Assembly (NCBI GenBank): GCA_003220225.1
Contig: QHRU01000140.1
Location: 1 to 36,103, forward strand
Direction: 5' to 3'
DNA length: 36,103 nt
DNA from: Candidatus Rokuibacteriota bacterium
Lineage (GTDB): Bacteria > Methylomirabilota > Methylomirabilia > Rokubacteriales > CSP1-6
Shown: positions 23,168 through 31,412 of the stretch, piece after piece
Numbering within the stretch: position 1 is the stretch's first letter
How the letters are laid out: each line of letters starts with the position of its first letter
Position numbers and translations under genes: made by a program
The notes under the pieces: generated by a model
What the model saw: the letters and a program-made list of their open reading frames with translations, nothing else
What the model was told of the DNA's origin: nothing
Databases searched by the model: none

Positions 23168-23638
23168 ATGCCCAAATCGATCGTGATGGCCACCGCAGCC
23201 ACCGCCGACCTCGACCCAGCCCCGATCCCGACCAGTTGGATCCTGGAGGGCACGCCGGAGGCGACGAGGAAGCAGTTCGTGAGAACGGACGACCGCAACT
23301 CCTACATCGTCGCCTGGGACTGCACACCCGGGCGCTTCACCTGGCATTACAACGAGGACGAGACGCTCGTCGTCCTCTCCGGCGAGGCCTTCATCACCAC
23401 TGAGGAGGGCGAAGAGCGCCGGCTCGCCCCCGGCGACATGGCCTTCTTCCCGGCCGGGACCTCGGCGATATGGCGCGTTACCAGGCGCATCAGAAAGGTC
23501 GCCGTCGTCCGCCACACGGTGCCGCTGTCGCTGGTCTTTGGCCTGCGCGTCTGGAACAAGATCCTCCGGGTCGTGGGACTGACGGGCGGATCTCCGTTGA
23601 TGCTGAACTTGATCGTCGACTCGGCAGGAATGCTGTGA
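23168..23638 (+). CDS. Cupin-domain protein (DUF861/Cupin_3 type)
   Basis: 156 residues from ATG with GGAG at 23158-23161; ATG 23186 is an alternative. Residues about 30-120 are a small beta-barrel cupin: WDCTPGRFTWHYNEDETLVVLSG, here spanning two strands, then RRLAPGDMAFFPAG and TSAIWRV. The motif pattern (W-x-Y-x-x-DE, and Trp where classical cupins have His) matches the DUF861/EutQ-like group rather than thiol dioxygenases, which need three His. The last 40 residues are hydrophobic with basic ends (VPLSLVFGLRVWNKILRVV) and may touch the membrane. Function is unknown: isomerase, hydrolase or binding protein are all possible. Its stop overlaps the GTG start of the next gene, so it is probably co-translated with that unknown protein. 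Confidence 0.75.
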   Translation: MPKSIVMATAATADLDPAPIPTSWILEGTPEATRKQFVRTDDRNSYIVAWDCTPGRFTWHYNEDETLVVLSGEAFITTEEGEERRLAPGDMAFFPAGTSAIWRVTRRIRKVAVVRHTVPLSLVFGLRVWNKILRVVGLTGGSPLMLNLIVDSAGML

Positions 23639-24573
23639 CTCCGCTGACTACGCGACTTCGTCCCGGCGACCTCGTGGAAGTGAGGGCGCCGGACGAGATC
23701 CTCCAGACGCTGGACGTCGACGGCACGTTGGACCACCTGCCCTTCATGCCGGAGATGATCGAGCTCTGCGGGAAGCGCTTCTCGGTGTCCAGGCGCGTTC
23801 TGAAGACCTGCTACACGGGACTGAACCTGTACGACGCGATGCGGAGGTTCAGGGGCGATGACGTCGTCACCCTCGATGGCGTCCGTTGCTCCGGCGCCGC
23901 GCACGACGGCTGTCAGAAGGCGTGCCTGATCTTCTGGCGCGAAGCGTGGCTCCGCAAAGTCGAGCCGGCGGCCGTCCAGCCCAGGGTGGAGCCGGAGGCT
24001 CGCCAGCGGCTGCGAGCCTGCCTCAAGACCTCGACCGGGCCGCAGACGTACTTCTGTCAGGCGAGCGAACTACTGAACGCAACCCTCGACGTGCCGCGGC
24101 GGGAACAGCTCCGCACCTGCGTCAGCGAAGTCCGTGCCGGCAACCGCACGATCCTCGGGATGGCGCACGGGATTGCGACATGGCTGTACTGGAAGATCCG
24201 CCGACGGCTTCGTGGTGAGTACGCGCGGGGACGCAGCGCGTCCACGCCCGTGGCCGGCCTGAATTTGAAGGCTGGCGACTGGGTCGAAGTGAAATCGATG
24301 GCGAGCATCCGCGAGACGTTGAACGAGGCCGGCTACAACCGCGGTCTGTACTTCACGCCGGACATGCGCCGGTTGTGCGGCGGTCAGCATCGGGTCGATG
24401 GACGGATCGACAAGATCATCGTCGATGGGACGGGAGAGATGCGTCAGCTCCGCAACACCGTGCGTCTGGAAGGGTCCGTGTGCGGATGTGACGACCTGAA
24501 GCTGGGCGGGTGCTCACGTTGCGAAGTCAGCTATTGGCGAGAGATCTGGCTTCGCCGGGTTCCATCGAGATAG
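23635..24573 (+). CDS. Unrecognised Cys-rich protein with two homologous repeats
   Basis: 312 residues from GTG overlapping the cupin stop (GTGA). I do not recognise a named family. Two copies of one domain flank a linker: repeat 1 at about 8-110 and repeat 2 at about 211-309. Shared positions are L..GD.VEV, an I..TL element, F.P.M..LCG (Cys45 and Cys248), V.L.G..C, GC...C or GC..C, and a final WRE.WLR.V. Cysteines cluster at 85, 93 and 97 in repeat 1 and at 283, 285, 293 and 296 in repeat 2, suggesting metal binding. The GD.VEV start looks like a small beta-barrel. The linker is helical and basic, with more Cys and a hydrophobic stretch. The GTG start avoids a long out-of-context extension into the cupin. 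Role unknown; the setting suggests a partner of the metabolite module. Confidence 0.7.
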   Translation: MTPLTTRLRPGDLVEVRAPDEILQTLDVDGTLDHLPFMPEMIELCGKRFSVSRRVLKTCYTGLNLYDAMRRFRGDDVVTLDGVRCSGAAHDGCQKACLIFWREAWLRKVEPAAVQPRVEPEARQRLRACLKTSTGPQTYFCQASELLNATLDVPRREQLRTCVSEVRAGNRTILGMAHGIATWLYWKIRRRLRGEYARGRSASTPVAGLNLKAGDWVEVKSMASIRETLNEAGYNRGLYFTPDMRRLCGGQHRVDGRIDKIIVDGTGEMRQLRNTVRLEGSVCGCDDLKLGGCSRCEVSYWREIWLRRVPSR

Positions 24574-24579
24574 TCGACA

Positions 24580-25677
24580 ATGACCCACCGCGTGAGCCGC
24601 ATCCGCCCGTTCGTCCTCGGCGACGTTCCGCGCGTTGCCGAGTTGCACGAGAGCATTCTGGGCGGGAGCCGTCGCCTCAGCATGGAGAACCGACGACGGT
24701 ATCTCGGCAAGGTGTTTCTCGAGAACCCCTGGTACGACGACACCCTGCCGTCCTTGGTCGCCGAAGAAGGACACGGCCGTATCGTCGGATTCCTCGGAGT
24801 GCTCCCGCGAAGGATGTCGTGGAACGGGCGGTCCATCAAGGTCGCGATCGGCTCGCAGTACATGGTCGAGCCTCACTATCGCGGTCTCACGGGACTGCTC
24901 TTGCAGAAGGCGTTCCTGTCCGGCCCTCAGGATCTCTCAATGACGGACGGCGCCAGCCACGAGTCGGTCAAGCTCTGGAAAGCCGTCGGCGGCACCGACT
25001 CGCCACTGCACAGCATCCACTGGACACGTCCGCTCCGCCCGCTGCGCTACGGCCTCTCTCTCGTGAGCCCGCACGCACCGCTGGCGGCAGCCGCCGCCGC
25101 GCCGTTCTGTGCCGTCCTCGACGCGGTCGCCACGCGCCTGCGCCGGAGCCCTTTGCGGCCCACGACGTCAGCGTCGGGAGAGGAGCTGACGGTCGACGCG
25201 ATCGTGGACTACTCGCAGCAGTTCCTCCAGGGCGCCGCCCTCCGACCCGAGTACGACCGCGGATCGTTGAAGTGGCTGCTCGAGATGGCCGACCAGAAGG
25301 TGTCGTCGGGGGAGCTCCGCAAGGTGCTCGTCCGCAACGCCGACGCCGAGATCATCGGCTGGTATCTCTACTACCTCCGGGCGGGCGGCAACAGTGAAGT
25401 CCTCCACGTCGCCGGTCGGCCCGATCACCTCGGTGCGGTGCTCGACCATCTCTTCTACGGCGCGTGGCGCGACGGCGCGACCGCGGTGTCCGGGAGGCTC
25501 GAGCCGAGGTTCTTCGACGAACTCCGGGCCCGGCACTGCCTGTTCCACGGCCGCGGATCCCCCGTGCTCGTCCACTCGCGCCGGCGCGAGCTGGTCGACG
25601 CCGTCCAGCGCGGCAACGCGCTGGTCTCGCGACTCGATGGCGAGTGGTGGATGTGCTTCCAGGATGGTGGGAGCTGA
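24580..25677 (+). CDS. GNAT-family acyltransferase (double-domain)
   Basis: 365 residues from ATG, 6 bp after the Cys-rich gene. The N-terminal half (about 1-145) is a GNAT fold: RIRPFVLGDVPRVAELHESI, IVGFLGVLPRRM, and the acyl-CoA loop VEPHYRGLTGLLLQKAF. The C-terminal half looks like a second, degenerate GNAT-like domain (VLVRNADAEIIGWYLYYL, then LDHLFYGAWRDGATAVSG). Such two-domain proteins occur in polysaccharide and lipid loci and acylate amino groups. It lies at the boundary between the metabolite module and the second half of the polysaccharide locus. It could N-acylate an amino sugar or the amine expected from the decarboxylase. I cannot choose between them. The next gene starts 2 bases after its stop. 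Confidence 0.72.
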   Translation: MTHRVSRIRPFVLGDVPRVAELHESILGGSRRLSMENRRRYLGKVFLENPWYDDTLPSLVAEEGHGRIVGFLGVLPRRMSWNGRSIKVAIGSQYMVEPHYRGLTGLLLQKAFLSGPQDLSMTDGASHESVKLWKAVGGTDSPLHSIHWTRPLRPLRYGLSLVSPHAPLAAAAAAPFCAVLDAVATRLRRSPLRPTTSASGEELTVDAIVDYSQQFLQGAALRPEYDRGSLKWLLEMADQKVSSGELRKVLVRNADAEIIGWYLYYLRAGGNSEVLHVAGRPDHLGAVLDHLFYGAWRDGATAVSGRLEPRFFDELRARHCLFHGRGSPVLVHSRRRELVDAVQRGNALVSRLDGEWWMCFQDGGS

Positions 25678-25679
25678 CC

Positions 25680-27587
25680 ATGTGCGGAATCAGCGGCGTT
25701 CTCGAGCTCGATCCGCGACGTCGACCGTCCCGCGAGGGCCTGCATCGGATGGCCGAAGTCCTGAGCCATCGGGGTCCGGACGAGGAGGGATTCTACGAGT
25801 GCGGACCCGTGGCATTCGCGCACCGGCGGCTGAGCATCATCGACCTGGCGGGCGGCCAGCAGCCGATGGAGACGCCGGACGGCCAGGTGTGCGTCAGCTA
25901 CAACGGCGAGATCTACAACTACCCGGAGCTGAAAACCGAGCTCGAGCAGCGGGGCCACGTGTTCCGCACCCGGTCGGATACGGAAGTGCTCCTTGCGCTC
26001 TACGTCCACGAAGGGCTCGAGGCCTTCGCGCGGCTCAACGGGATGTTCGCGTGCGCGTTCTGGGACCGCCGGGCGTCCCGGCTGGTCCTCGTGCGCGACC
26101 GTCTCGGCAAGAAGCCCCTGTTCTATTACCGGGACGCTCAGCGCGTGCTGTTCGCCTCGGAGATCAAAGCCCTGCTGGCGTTCGGGGGCGTCGAGCGCAC
26201 GGTCAATCTCCGGGCGCTGCACGAGTACCTCGCCTACGGCTATATCGTCGGCGAGCAGGCCATCCTCGAGGGCGTGCATCGCGTGGAGCCCGGTGAGACC
26301 GTGGTCGTCCACGCCGGGCACGTGAGCCGCCGGCCGTACTGGCGGCTGCGCTTCGAGCCGTCCCCGCGCCCGCCCGGCGAGGCCGAGGCGACCGAGCAGG
26401 CCACCCAGCTGCTGCGCCAGGCGGTCAGGCGGCGAATGATCAGCGACGTCCCGCTCGGCGCCTTTCTGAGTGGCGGGCTCGACTCCAGCACCGTCGTGGC
26501 GCTCATGGCGGAGCTCTCGTCGCGCCCCGTGAAGACGTTTTCCATCGGCTTCGAGGAAACGGACTACTCGGAGCTCGAGGATGCTCGCCGCGTGGCACGC
26601 CACCTGGGCACCGATCACCACGAGATGATCGTCAAGCCGGCAGCGCTCGACGTCCTGCCCGATCTCGTCTGGCATCTCGACGAGCCGTTCGCGGACTCCT
26701 CCGCGCTCGCCACGTATTACGTGTGCCAGGCGGCTCGGCAGCACGTCACGGTGGCGCTTTCCGGAGACGGCGGTGACGAGGTGTTCGCGGGCTACGTGCA
26801 ATACCAGCAGCTGGACCAGTGGCGCCGGCTGCGTCGGATCCCGGGCTGGATCCGCCGCGGCGTGCTGCCGTCACTCAGTCGCGCGGTGCCGTTCACCTGG
26901 CCGGGCTGGAACGCCGTGTATGCGGCCGGCCGACTCGGGGACGACGGAATCGCGCCGAACGTGGGCGTCTACCCGTACATCCGCGACCAGCTCGTCACGG
27001 ACGAACTCATGGCCCAGCTCGACGGATACGATCCGTTCGAACGCTCGCGGCGGCTGACGCGGGAGGCCGGACGGCTCGACCCCGTCAGCCGCTCGCAATA
27101 CCTCGACACGCTCCAGTACCTGCCGGCCGACATCCTCACGAAGGTCGACCGGATGAGCATGGCCAACTCATTGGAGGTGCGGGCGCCCCTGCTCGACTAC
27201 ACGCTGGTGGAGTACGTGGCGACCCTGCCCGTCTCCCTCAAGCTGCGCGGGACGCTGAGCAAGTATCTGCTCCGGAAGGTCGGCGAACGGCTGCTGCCCG
27301 CCGCCACGCTGACGAAGGCCAAGCAGGGCTTCGGCATTCCGAAAGATCTCTGGTTCCGGAAGACGCTCCGGCCCTTCGCGGAGGAGATCCTGCTCGACCG
27401 GCAGAGTCTCGCGCGCGGCTATTTCCGCAAGGACGCCCTGACGCGCATGCTGCGCCACCATGCGACGGGCCGGCGCGATTACAGCACGTGGATCTGGTCG
27501 TTGATCGTGCTGGAGACGTGGTGCCGTCTCTTTCTCGACGCTCCCGCGGCCGGAGTCGCCGGCGCGTGGCGGGGCCCGCGCGGATGA
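25680..27587 (+). CDS. asnB: Asparagine-synthase-like glutamine amidotransferase 2
   Basis: 635 residues from ATG. Cys2 (MCGISGV) is the glutaminase nucleophile, with HRGPDEEGF and YNGEIYN (74-80). The PP-loop is SGGLDSS at 264-270, and the synthetase site continues with LSGDGGDEVFAGY and the ILTKVDRMSMANSLEVRAPL block. It differs from amidotransferase 1 at many positions and lacks that protein's Ala-rich tail, so it is an older paralogue and not a recent copy. Probable role: ATP-dependent amidation of a carboxyl group, perhaps on a different uronic acid or at a later step. It is co-translated with the flippase gene (ATGA at 27584), which points to a polysaccharide rather than amino-acid role. 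Confidence 0.88.
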   Translation: MCGISGVLELDPRRRPSREGLHRMAEVLSHRGPDEEGFYECGPVAFAHRRLSIIDLAGGQQPMETPDGQVCVSYNGEIYNYPELKTELEQRGHVFRTRSDTEVLLALYVHEGLEAFARLNGMFACAFWDRRASRLVLVRDRLGKKPLFYYRDAQRVLFASEIKALLAFGGVERTVNLRALHEYLAYGYIVGEQAILEGVHRVEPGETVVVHAGHVSRRPYWRLRFEPSPRPPGEAEATEQATQLLRQAVRRRMISDVPLGAFLSGGLDSSTVVALMAELSSRPVKTFSIGFEETDYSELEDARRVARHLGTDHHEMIVKPAALDVLPDLVWHLDEPFADSSALATYYVCQAARQHVTVALSGDGGDEVFAGYVQYQQLDQWRRLRRIPGWIRRGVLPSLSRAVPFTWPGWNAVYAAGRLGDDGIAPNVGVYPYIRDQLVTDELMAQLDGYDPFERSRRLTREAGRLDPVSRSQYLDTLQYLPADILTKVDRMSMANSLEVRAPLLDYTLVEYVATLPVSLKLRGTLSKYLLRKVGERLLPAATLTKAKQGFGIPKDLWFRKTLRPFAEEILLDRQSLARGYFRKDALTRMLRHHATGRRDYSTWIWSLIVLETWCRLFLDAPAAGVAGAWRGPRG

Positions 27588-29122
27588 ACACCTCCCTCGC
27601 CCGCAACGCGCTCTGGCTCATGGCCGCCAAGACGGTGGTCTTCGCCGTGGCCTTCGCGCTCCCCCTGGTCCTCGTCCGGCACCTGAGCCAGACCGGGTTC
27701 GGGGTGTACAAGCAGCTCTTCCTCCTCGTCGGCAGCGCCCTGACGATCCTGCCCCTCGGCTTCGTGATGAGCGGCTTTTACTTCCTGCCTCGACATCCGA
27801 CCCGGCGATCCCGCGTGGCGTTCAACATCCTGCTCTTCTATGTCGTGGTCGGCGGCCTGGCGGCGCTGGTGCTGCTGTGGCAACCCGCAATCCTCGAGGC
27901 GCTGTTCCACGACCCGACGCTGGCCGCGCTGGCCGGCCCCGTCGCGATCCTCGTCTTCCTGATGGTCGCCTTCTCGTTCCTCGAGCTGCTCGCGCTGGCG
28001 GACGCCGACGTCCAGGCCGCGTCGCTGCTCATCGTGATCCTGACCCTCACGAAGACGCTGCTGCTGGTGGGGGCCGCACTCGTCTTCGCGTCCATCGAGG
28101 CGCTCGTCTATGCGGCGATCGTGCAGGGTCTCCTGCAGGCGGCGATCCTGCTCTGGTACCTCACGACCCGGTTCCCGGGATTCGGCCGCGGGCCCGACTG
28201 GTCGCTGATGCGGGCGCAGCTCGTGTACGCGATGCCGCTCGGCACGGCGGCCATCCTCTCGGTCGTCCAGGGTGACCTGCCCAGCTACTTCATCGCGCAC
28301 TATTTCGACGCGGCCACATATGCCATCTACGCGGTCGGATGCTTCCAGCTGCCCTTCCTGTCGATCCTGAGCGAGTCCGTCGGTTCCGTCATGATTCCGG
28401 CGGTCAGCCGCCTGCAGCTGGAGGGCAGGGCGTCGGACATCGTGCAGCTCAGCGCGCGCCTCATGCGGGTCATGGCCGCCATTCATTTCCCGCTCTGCGC
28501 CTTCCTCCTGGTCGCCGGCCGCGAGTTCCTCACGGTGCTGTTCACGGTCAGGTACGCCGACAGCTGGCCGATCTTCGCGATCAACCTCGCGCTGATACCG
28601 CTCGGCCTCCTCACCAGCGTGTCCGATCCCGTCCTCCGCGCCTACCCCGAATACATCCCGTTGCTGCTGCGGCTCCGTGTGATCATTCTCGGCGTCCTCG
28701 CGATCGGTGCGTGGCTCGCCGCCTCGCATCTGATGCTGGTCGGCGCTGTCGTCGTCGTGGTGGTGGTCAATGCGCTCGACCGGGTCGTCCTGGCTGTCGT
28801 CCTGGGACGCGCGCTGAACGTCTCGTGGCACGATCTCCCGCTGCTCGGTGACGTCGGCAAGCTGGCCGGCGCCGCCGTGGTGGCCGGCCTGGGCGCCGCC
28901 GCCGCCCGCGGCCTCGTCGGTGGCGCCGGGCCACTCGTGGTCCTCGCGACGAGCGCGGCCGTGTTCGCGGCGGTCTATCTGCTGTCGCTACTGGCGCTCG
29001 GCGTGCCGACGCCGACGGAGCGGGCGGCGGCCCGCGGGCAGGTGGATCGCGTCCTGCAGCGCTGCGGGCTTCGGCGGAGTCCCCCGGGCCTGCGCGGGAT
29101 CCCCGGCGAGGGAGCCCCGTGA
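27584..29122 (+). CDS. Wzx-type oligosaccharide flippase (MOP superfamily)
   Basis: 512 residues with about 12-14 membrane helices spread over the whole length. It starts with the usual LARNALWLMAAKTVVFAVAF and an early loop LVLVRHLSQTGFGVYKQLF, which is typical of RfbX/Wzx and PST family members. Several helices contain the small-residue patterns seen in the MOP superfamily. Family knowledge: it moves undecaprenyl-diphosphate-linked repeat units from the inner to the outer face of the cytoplasmic membrane. It is the only flippase in the window and makes this a Wzx/Wzy-type locus. About 40 polar, Arg-rich residues form the C-terminus. The start and the stop overlap the neighbouring genes (ATGA and GTGA). 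Confidence 0.85.
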   Translation: MNTSLARNALWLMAAKTVVFAVAFALPLVLVRHLSQTGFGVYKQLFLLVGSALTILPLGFVMSGFYFLPRHPTRRSRVAFNILLFYVVVGGLAALVLLWQPAILEALFHDPTLAALAGPVAILVFLMVAFSFLELLALADADVQAASLLIVILTLTKTLLLVGAALVFASIEALVYAAIVQGLLQAAILLWYLTTRFPGFGRGPDWSLMRAQLVYAMPLGTAAILSVVQGDLPSYFIAHYFDAATYAIYAVGCFQLPFLSILSESVGSVMIPAVSRLQLEGRASDIVQLSARLMRVMAAIHFPLCAFLLVAGREFLTVLFTVRYADSWPIFAINLALIPLGLLTSVSDPVLRAYPEYIPLLLRLRVIILGVLAIGAWLAASHLMLVGAVVVVVVVNALDRVVLAVVLGRALNVSWHDLPLLGDVGKLAGAAVVAGLGAAAARGLVGGAGPLVVLATSAAVFAAVYLLSLLALGVPTPTERAAARGQVDRVLQRCGLRRSPPGLRGIPGEGAP

Positions 29123-30327
29123 ACGCCCGGCCCAGGATGAGGCCCGCCTTCGTGGAGACGCCGGCCGACGACACGATCGTGGTGCAGCGGATCGAGGACA
29201 CGGCGACCTTCCAGACACTGCGCCAGGAATGGAACGAGCTGCTGCAGGCCAGCGCGTCCAACTGCGTGTTTCTCACCTGGGAATGGCTCTTCGCGTGGTG
29301 GCGCAACCTGTCCGAGGGCCGTCGTCTGTCGCTGATCACCGTGCGCCGAGGCGGCCGGCTCATCGCGATCGCGCCGCTGGCCGTGCGTCCACGCTCGTTG
29401 AGCCGTCTGCTGCCGTGGCCGTCGCGGGAGTTCCTGGGGACCGGCCTTGCCGGCTCCGACTATCTCGACGTGATCGTCCGGCGCGGTCACGAGCGCGAGG
29501 GGCTGGCGGCCGTGGCGGACGCGCTCGCCGCCGCAGGGGCCGTCCTGGAGCTCAGCCACGTTCCCGCGAACGTCAGCGCCGCCGCGCAGCTCGCCGGCGA
29601 CCTCGCGCGGCGGCTAGGCTGGACCGCCTCGGCCTCCAGGATCAACGTCTGCCCCTTCATCAAGTTGTCCGGCCACTCCTGGCCGTCGTACCTGGCCTCG
29701 CTCGGCTCCGCCCACCGGTACAACGTTCAGCGGCGACTCAAGAACCTGACGAAGCAGTTCGACGTCCGTTTCGAGCAGGCGACCTCGGAGGAGCAGCGCC
29801 GCGAGGCGCTGGAGCTGCTCATCGACCTCCACAACCGGCGCTGGAGCGAGCGCGGGGGGTCGCAGTCGTTCGCCACCGCCGCGCTTCGCGCGTTCTACGA
29901 CGACGTGAGCCGATCAGGCCTCGAGCGCGGCTGGCTGCGGCTCTTCATCCTCCGGCTGGATGGACGACCGGCGGCGGCGCTCCATGGCTACCAGTACGGC
30001 GGGGTGTTCTCCTTCTACCAGGCCGGCTTCGATCCCGCGTTCGCCAAGCAGAGCGTCGGGTTGGTCACGATGGCGCTGGCGATCAAGAGCGCGATCGAGG
30101 AGGGCGCCGACGAGTACGACCTGCTCCACGGCGACGAGCCGTACAAATACCAGTGGGCCGACAAGACGCGTGACCTCGAGCGGATCGAGCTGTTCTCGCC
30201 ATGCGTGCGAGGGCAACTCTCCCGCCAGGCGCTGGGTCTCAGCCGCATCGTCCGGCGGATGGGTCGTCGCGTCTTCGGCAACGCCCTCGCCGACTGGATC
30301 GTCGTGGCGGCGGCCCTCAGCGAGTAA
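29119..30327 (+). CDS. FemAB/BioF2-like GNAT acyltransferase
   Basis: 402 residues from GTG (GTGA overlap); ATG 29137 is an alternative. The sequence matches the acetyltransferase group related to FemAB and the Gly-charging enzymes: FLTWEWLFAWWRNLSEG (about 54-70), LGTGLAGSDYLDVIV, a central SAHRYNVQRRLKNL, LIDLHNRRWSERGG, FSFYQAGFDPAFAKQSVG, then DLLHGDEPYKYQWAD. The FDPAF...S.G and HG.E.YK.. elements are the family's diagnostic ones. Such proteins are common in exopolysaccharide and XrtA loci and transfer acyl or aminoacyl groups, probably to sugar amines. It is soluble by sequence. Two GNAT-type genes in one locus suggest two different acyl decorations. Confidence 0.82.
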   Translation: MNARPRMRPAFVETPADDTIVVQRIEDTATFQTLRQEWNELLQASASNCVFLTWEWLFAWWRNLSEGRRLSLITVRRGGRLIAIAPLAVRPRSLSRLLPWPSREFLGTGLAGSDYLDVIVRRGHEREGLAAVADALAAAGAVLELSHVPANVSAAAQLAGDLARRLGWTASASRINVCPFIKLSGHSWPSYLASLGSAHRYNVQRRLKNLTKQFDVRFEQATSEEQRREALELLIDLHNRRWSERGGSQSFATAALRAFYDDVSRSGLERGWLRLFILRLDGRPAAALHGYQYGGVFSFYQAGFDPAFAKQSVGLVTMALAIKSAIEEGADEYDLLHGDEPYKYQWADKTRDLERIELFSPCVRGQLSRQALGLSRIVRRMGRRVFGNALADWIVVAAALSE

Positions 30328-30336
30328 CGCATCCCC

Positions 30337-31410
30337 ATGACCACGCATATGGGCAGGCAGATCGTCTACTGGCTTCTCGTCCTCAGCGGGCTCGCCTGGC
30401 TTGCCGCCCGTCTGAATCGGCGGAAGGTCCTCGTCCTCGTCTACCACGGCGTCCACGCCGGGTGCGCCGAGCCGTTGCTGAACTTCGACGGAATGCACGT
30501 GCGGGCGAGGCGGTTCGCGCGCCAGATGCAATACGTGTCACGGCGATACCGCGTGGTGGCGCTGGACCGCCTCCTCGAGCCGGGCCAGGCTCCGACACCG
30601 GACCGACCGTGCGCGGTCCTCACGATCGACGACGGGTATCGAAACATCTACCGGGTCGCCTTCCCGATCCTCAAGCGGCTGCGGCTGCCGGCCACCCTGT
30701 TCGTGCCCACGGGTTTCATCCGGGGTGGGCGCGGCTTCTGGTGGGATCGCCTGCGCCTCATCCTCGGCGCCGCGCAACGGCCGACCCTGCGGTTCCGGAT
30801 CGAAGGGACGGAGCGTCTGTTTCCCATTCGCACGGTCGAGGAGCAGCGGGTCACGCTGGCGGCGCTGTCGGACGAGCTACGGCGCCTGCCACGGCCGCGT
30901 CGCGAGGAGGCCCTGTGGTCGCTCGCCACGACGCTCGACGTGCCGCCGGCCGAGGGCGGGACCTTCGCCGAGCCGCTGACGCCCGCCGAGATCCGCGCCA
31001 TGGCCGAGGGTGGCGTCACGATCGGCAGCCACGGGGTCTCGCACGACTCGTTTCTCCTTCTGAGTCGCGACGCGCTGGCGCACGAGTTGACGGAGTCCAA
31101 GCGCCGTCTCGAGCAGTGGACGGGTACGCGCGTGGACTGGCTCGCCTATCCGCACGGCGAGTTCTCCGCCGGCGTCATGAAGGCCGCGCGGCGGGCCGGC
31201 TACCGGGGAGCGGTGACGACGATCGAGGCGCTCAACGACGAGCGCCCCAACCCTTACGCGCTTCGGCGCATCGGCGTGCACGACAACATGACCCTCGCCC
31301 ACTTCATCGTGGCCACGTCGGGACTGCGAGACTTCGTCCTCGGCGTGGTCGCGGCGGGCACGCGGCTCTGGAGTCGCGCGCCGGCTCCGCAGCCTCGCGG
31401 CGTGGCCTGA
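30337..31410 (+). CDS. Polysaccharide deacetylase (CE4 family)
   Basis: 357 residues from ATG. An N-terminal hydrophobic segment (about 8-25) could anchor it. Motif 1 is TIDDGY (96-101), with Asp98 as likely base and Asp99 as metal ligand; the usual Phe is Ile here. Motif 2 is SHGVSH (231-236), with zinc ligands His232 and His236, and the LAYPHGEFS segment (about 269-277) corresponds to motif 3. The insert between motifs is long (about 130 residues), as in the XrtA-associated deacetylase group. Family knowledge: CE4 enzymes remove N- or O-acetyl groups from GlcNAc-type polymers. It would act on the finished or growing polymer, at the periplasmic face if the anchor is real. It precedes the third amidotransferase by 2 bp. 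Confidence 0.88.
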   Translation: MTTHMGRQIVYWLLVLSGLAWLAARLNRRKVLVLVYHGVHAGCAEPLLNFDGMHVRARRFARQMQYVSRRYRVVALDRLLEPGQAPTPDRPCAVLTIDDGYRNIYRVAFPILKRLRLPATLFVPTGFIRGGRGFWWDRLRLILGAAQRPTLRFRIEGTERLFPIRTVEEQRVTLAALSDELRRLPRPRREEALWSLATTLDVPPAEGGTFAEPLTPAEIRAMAEGGVTIGSHGVSHDSFLLLSRDALAHELTESKRRLEQWTGTRVDWLAYPHGEFSAGVMKAARRAGYRGAVTTIEALNDERPNPYALRRIGVHDNMTLAHFIVATSGLRDFVLGVVAAGTRLWSRAPAPQPRGVA

Positions 31411-31412
31411 CC

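Noticed and set aside
23168-23638. Cupin as a cysteine/homocysteine-type thiol dioxygenase
   Set aside because: A homocysteine to sulfinate to amine route was tempting, but the protein lacks the three-His metal site and fits the DUF861 pattern.
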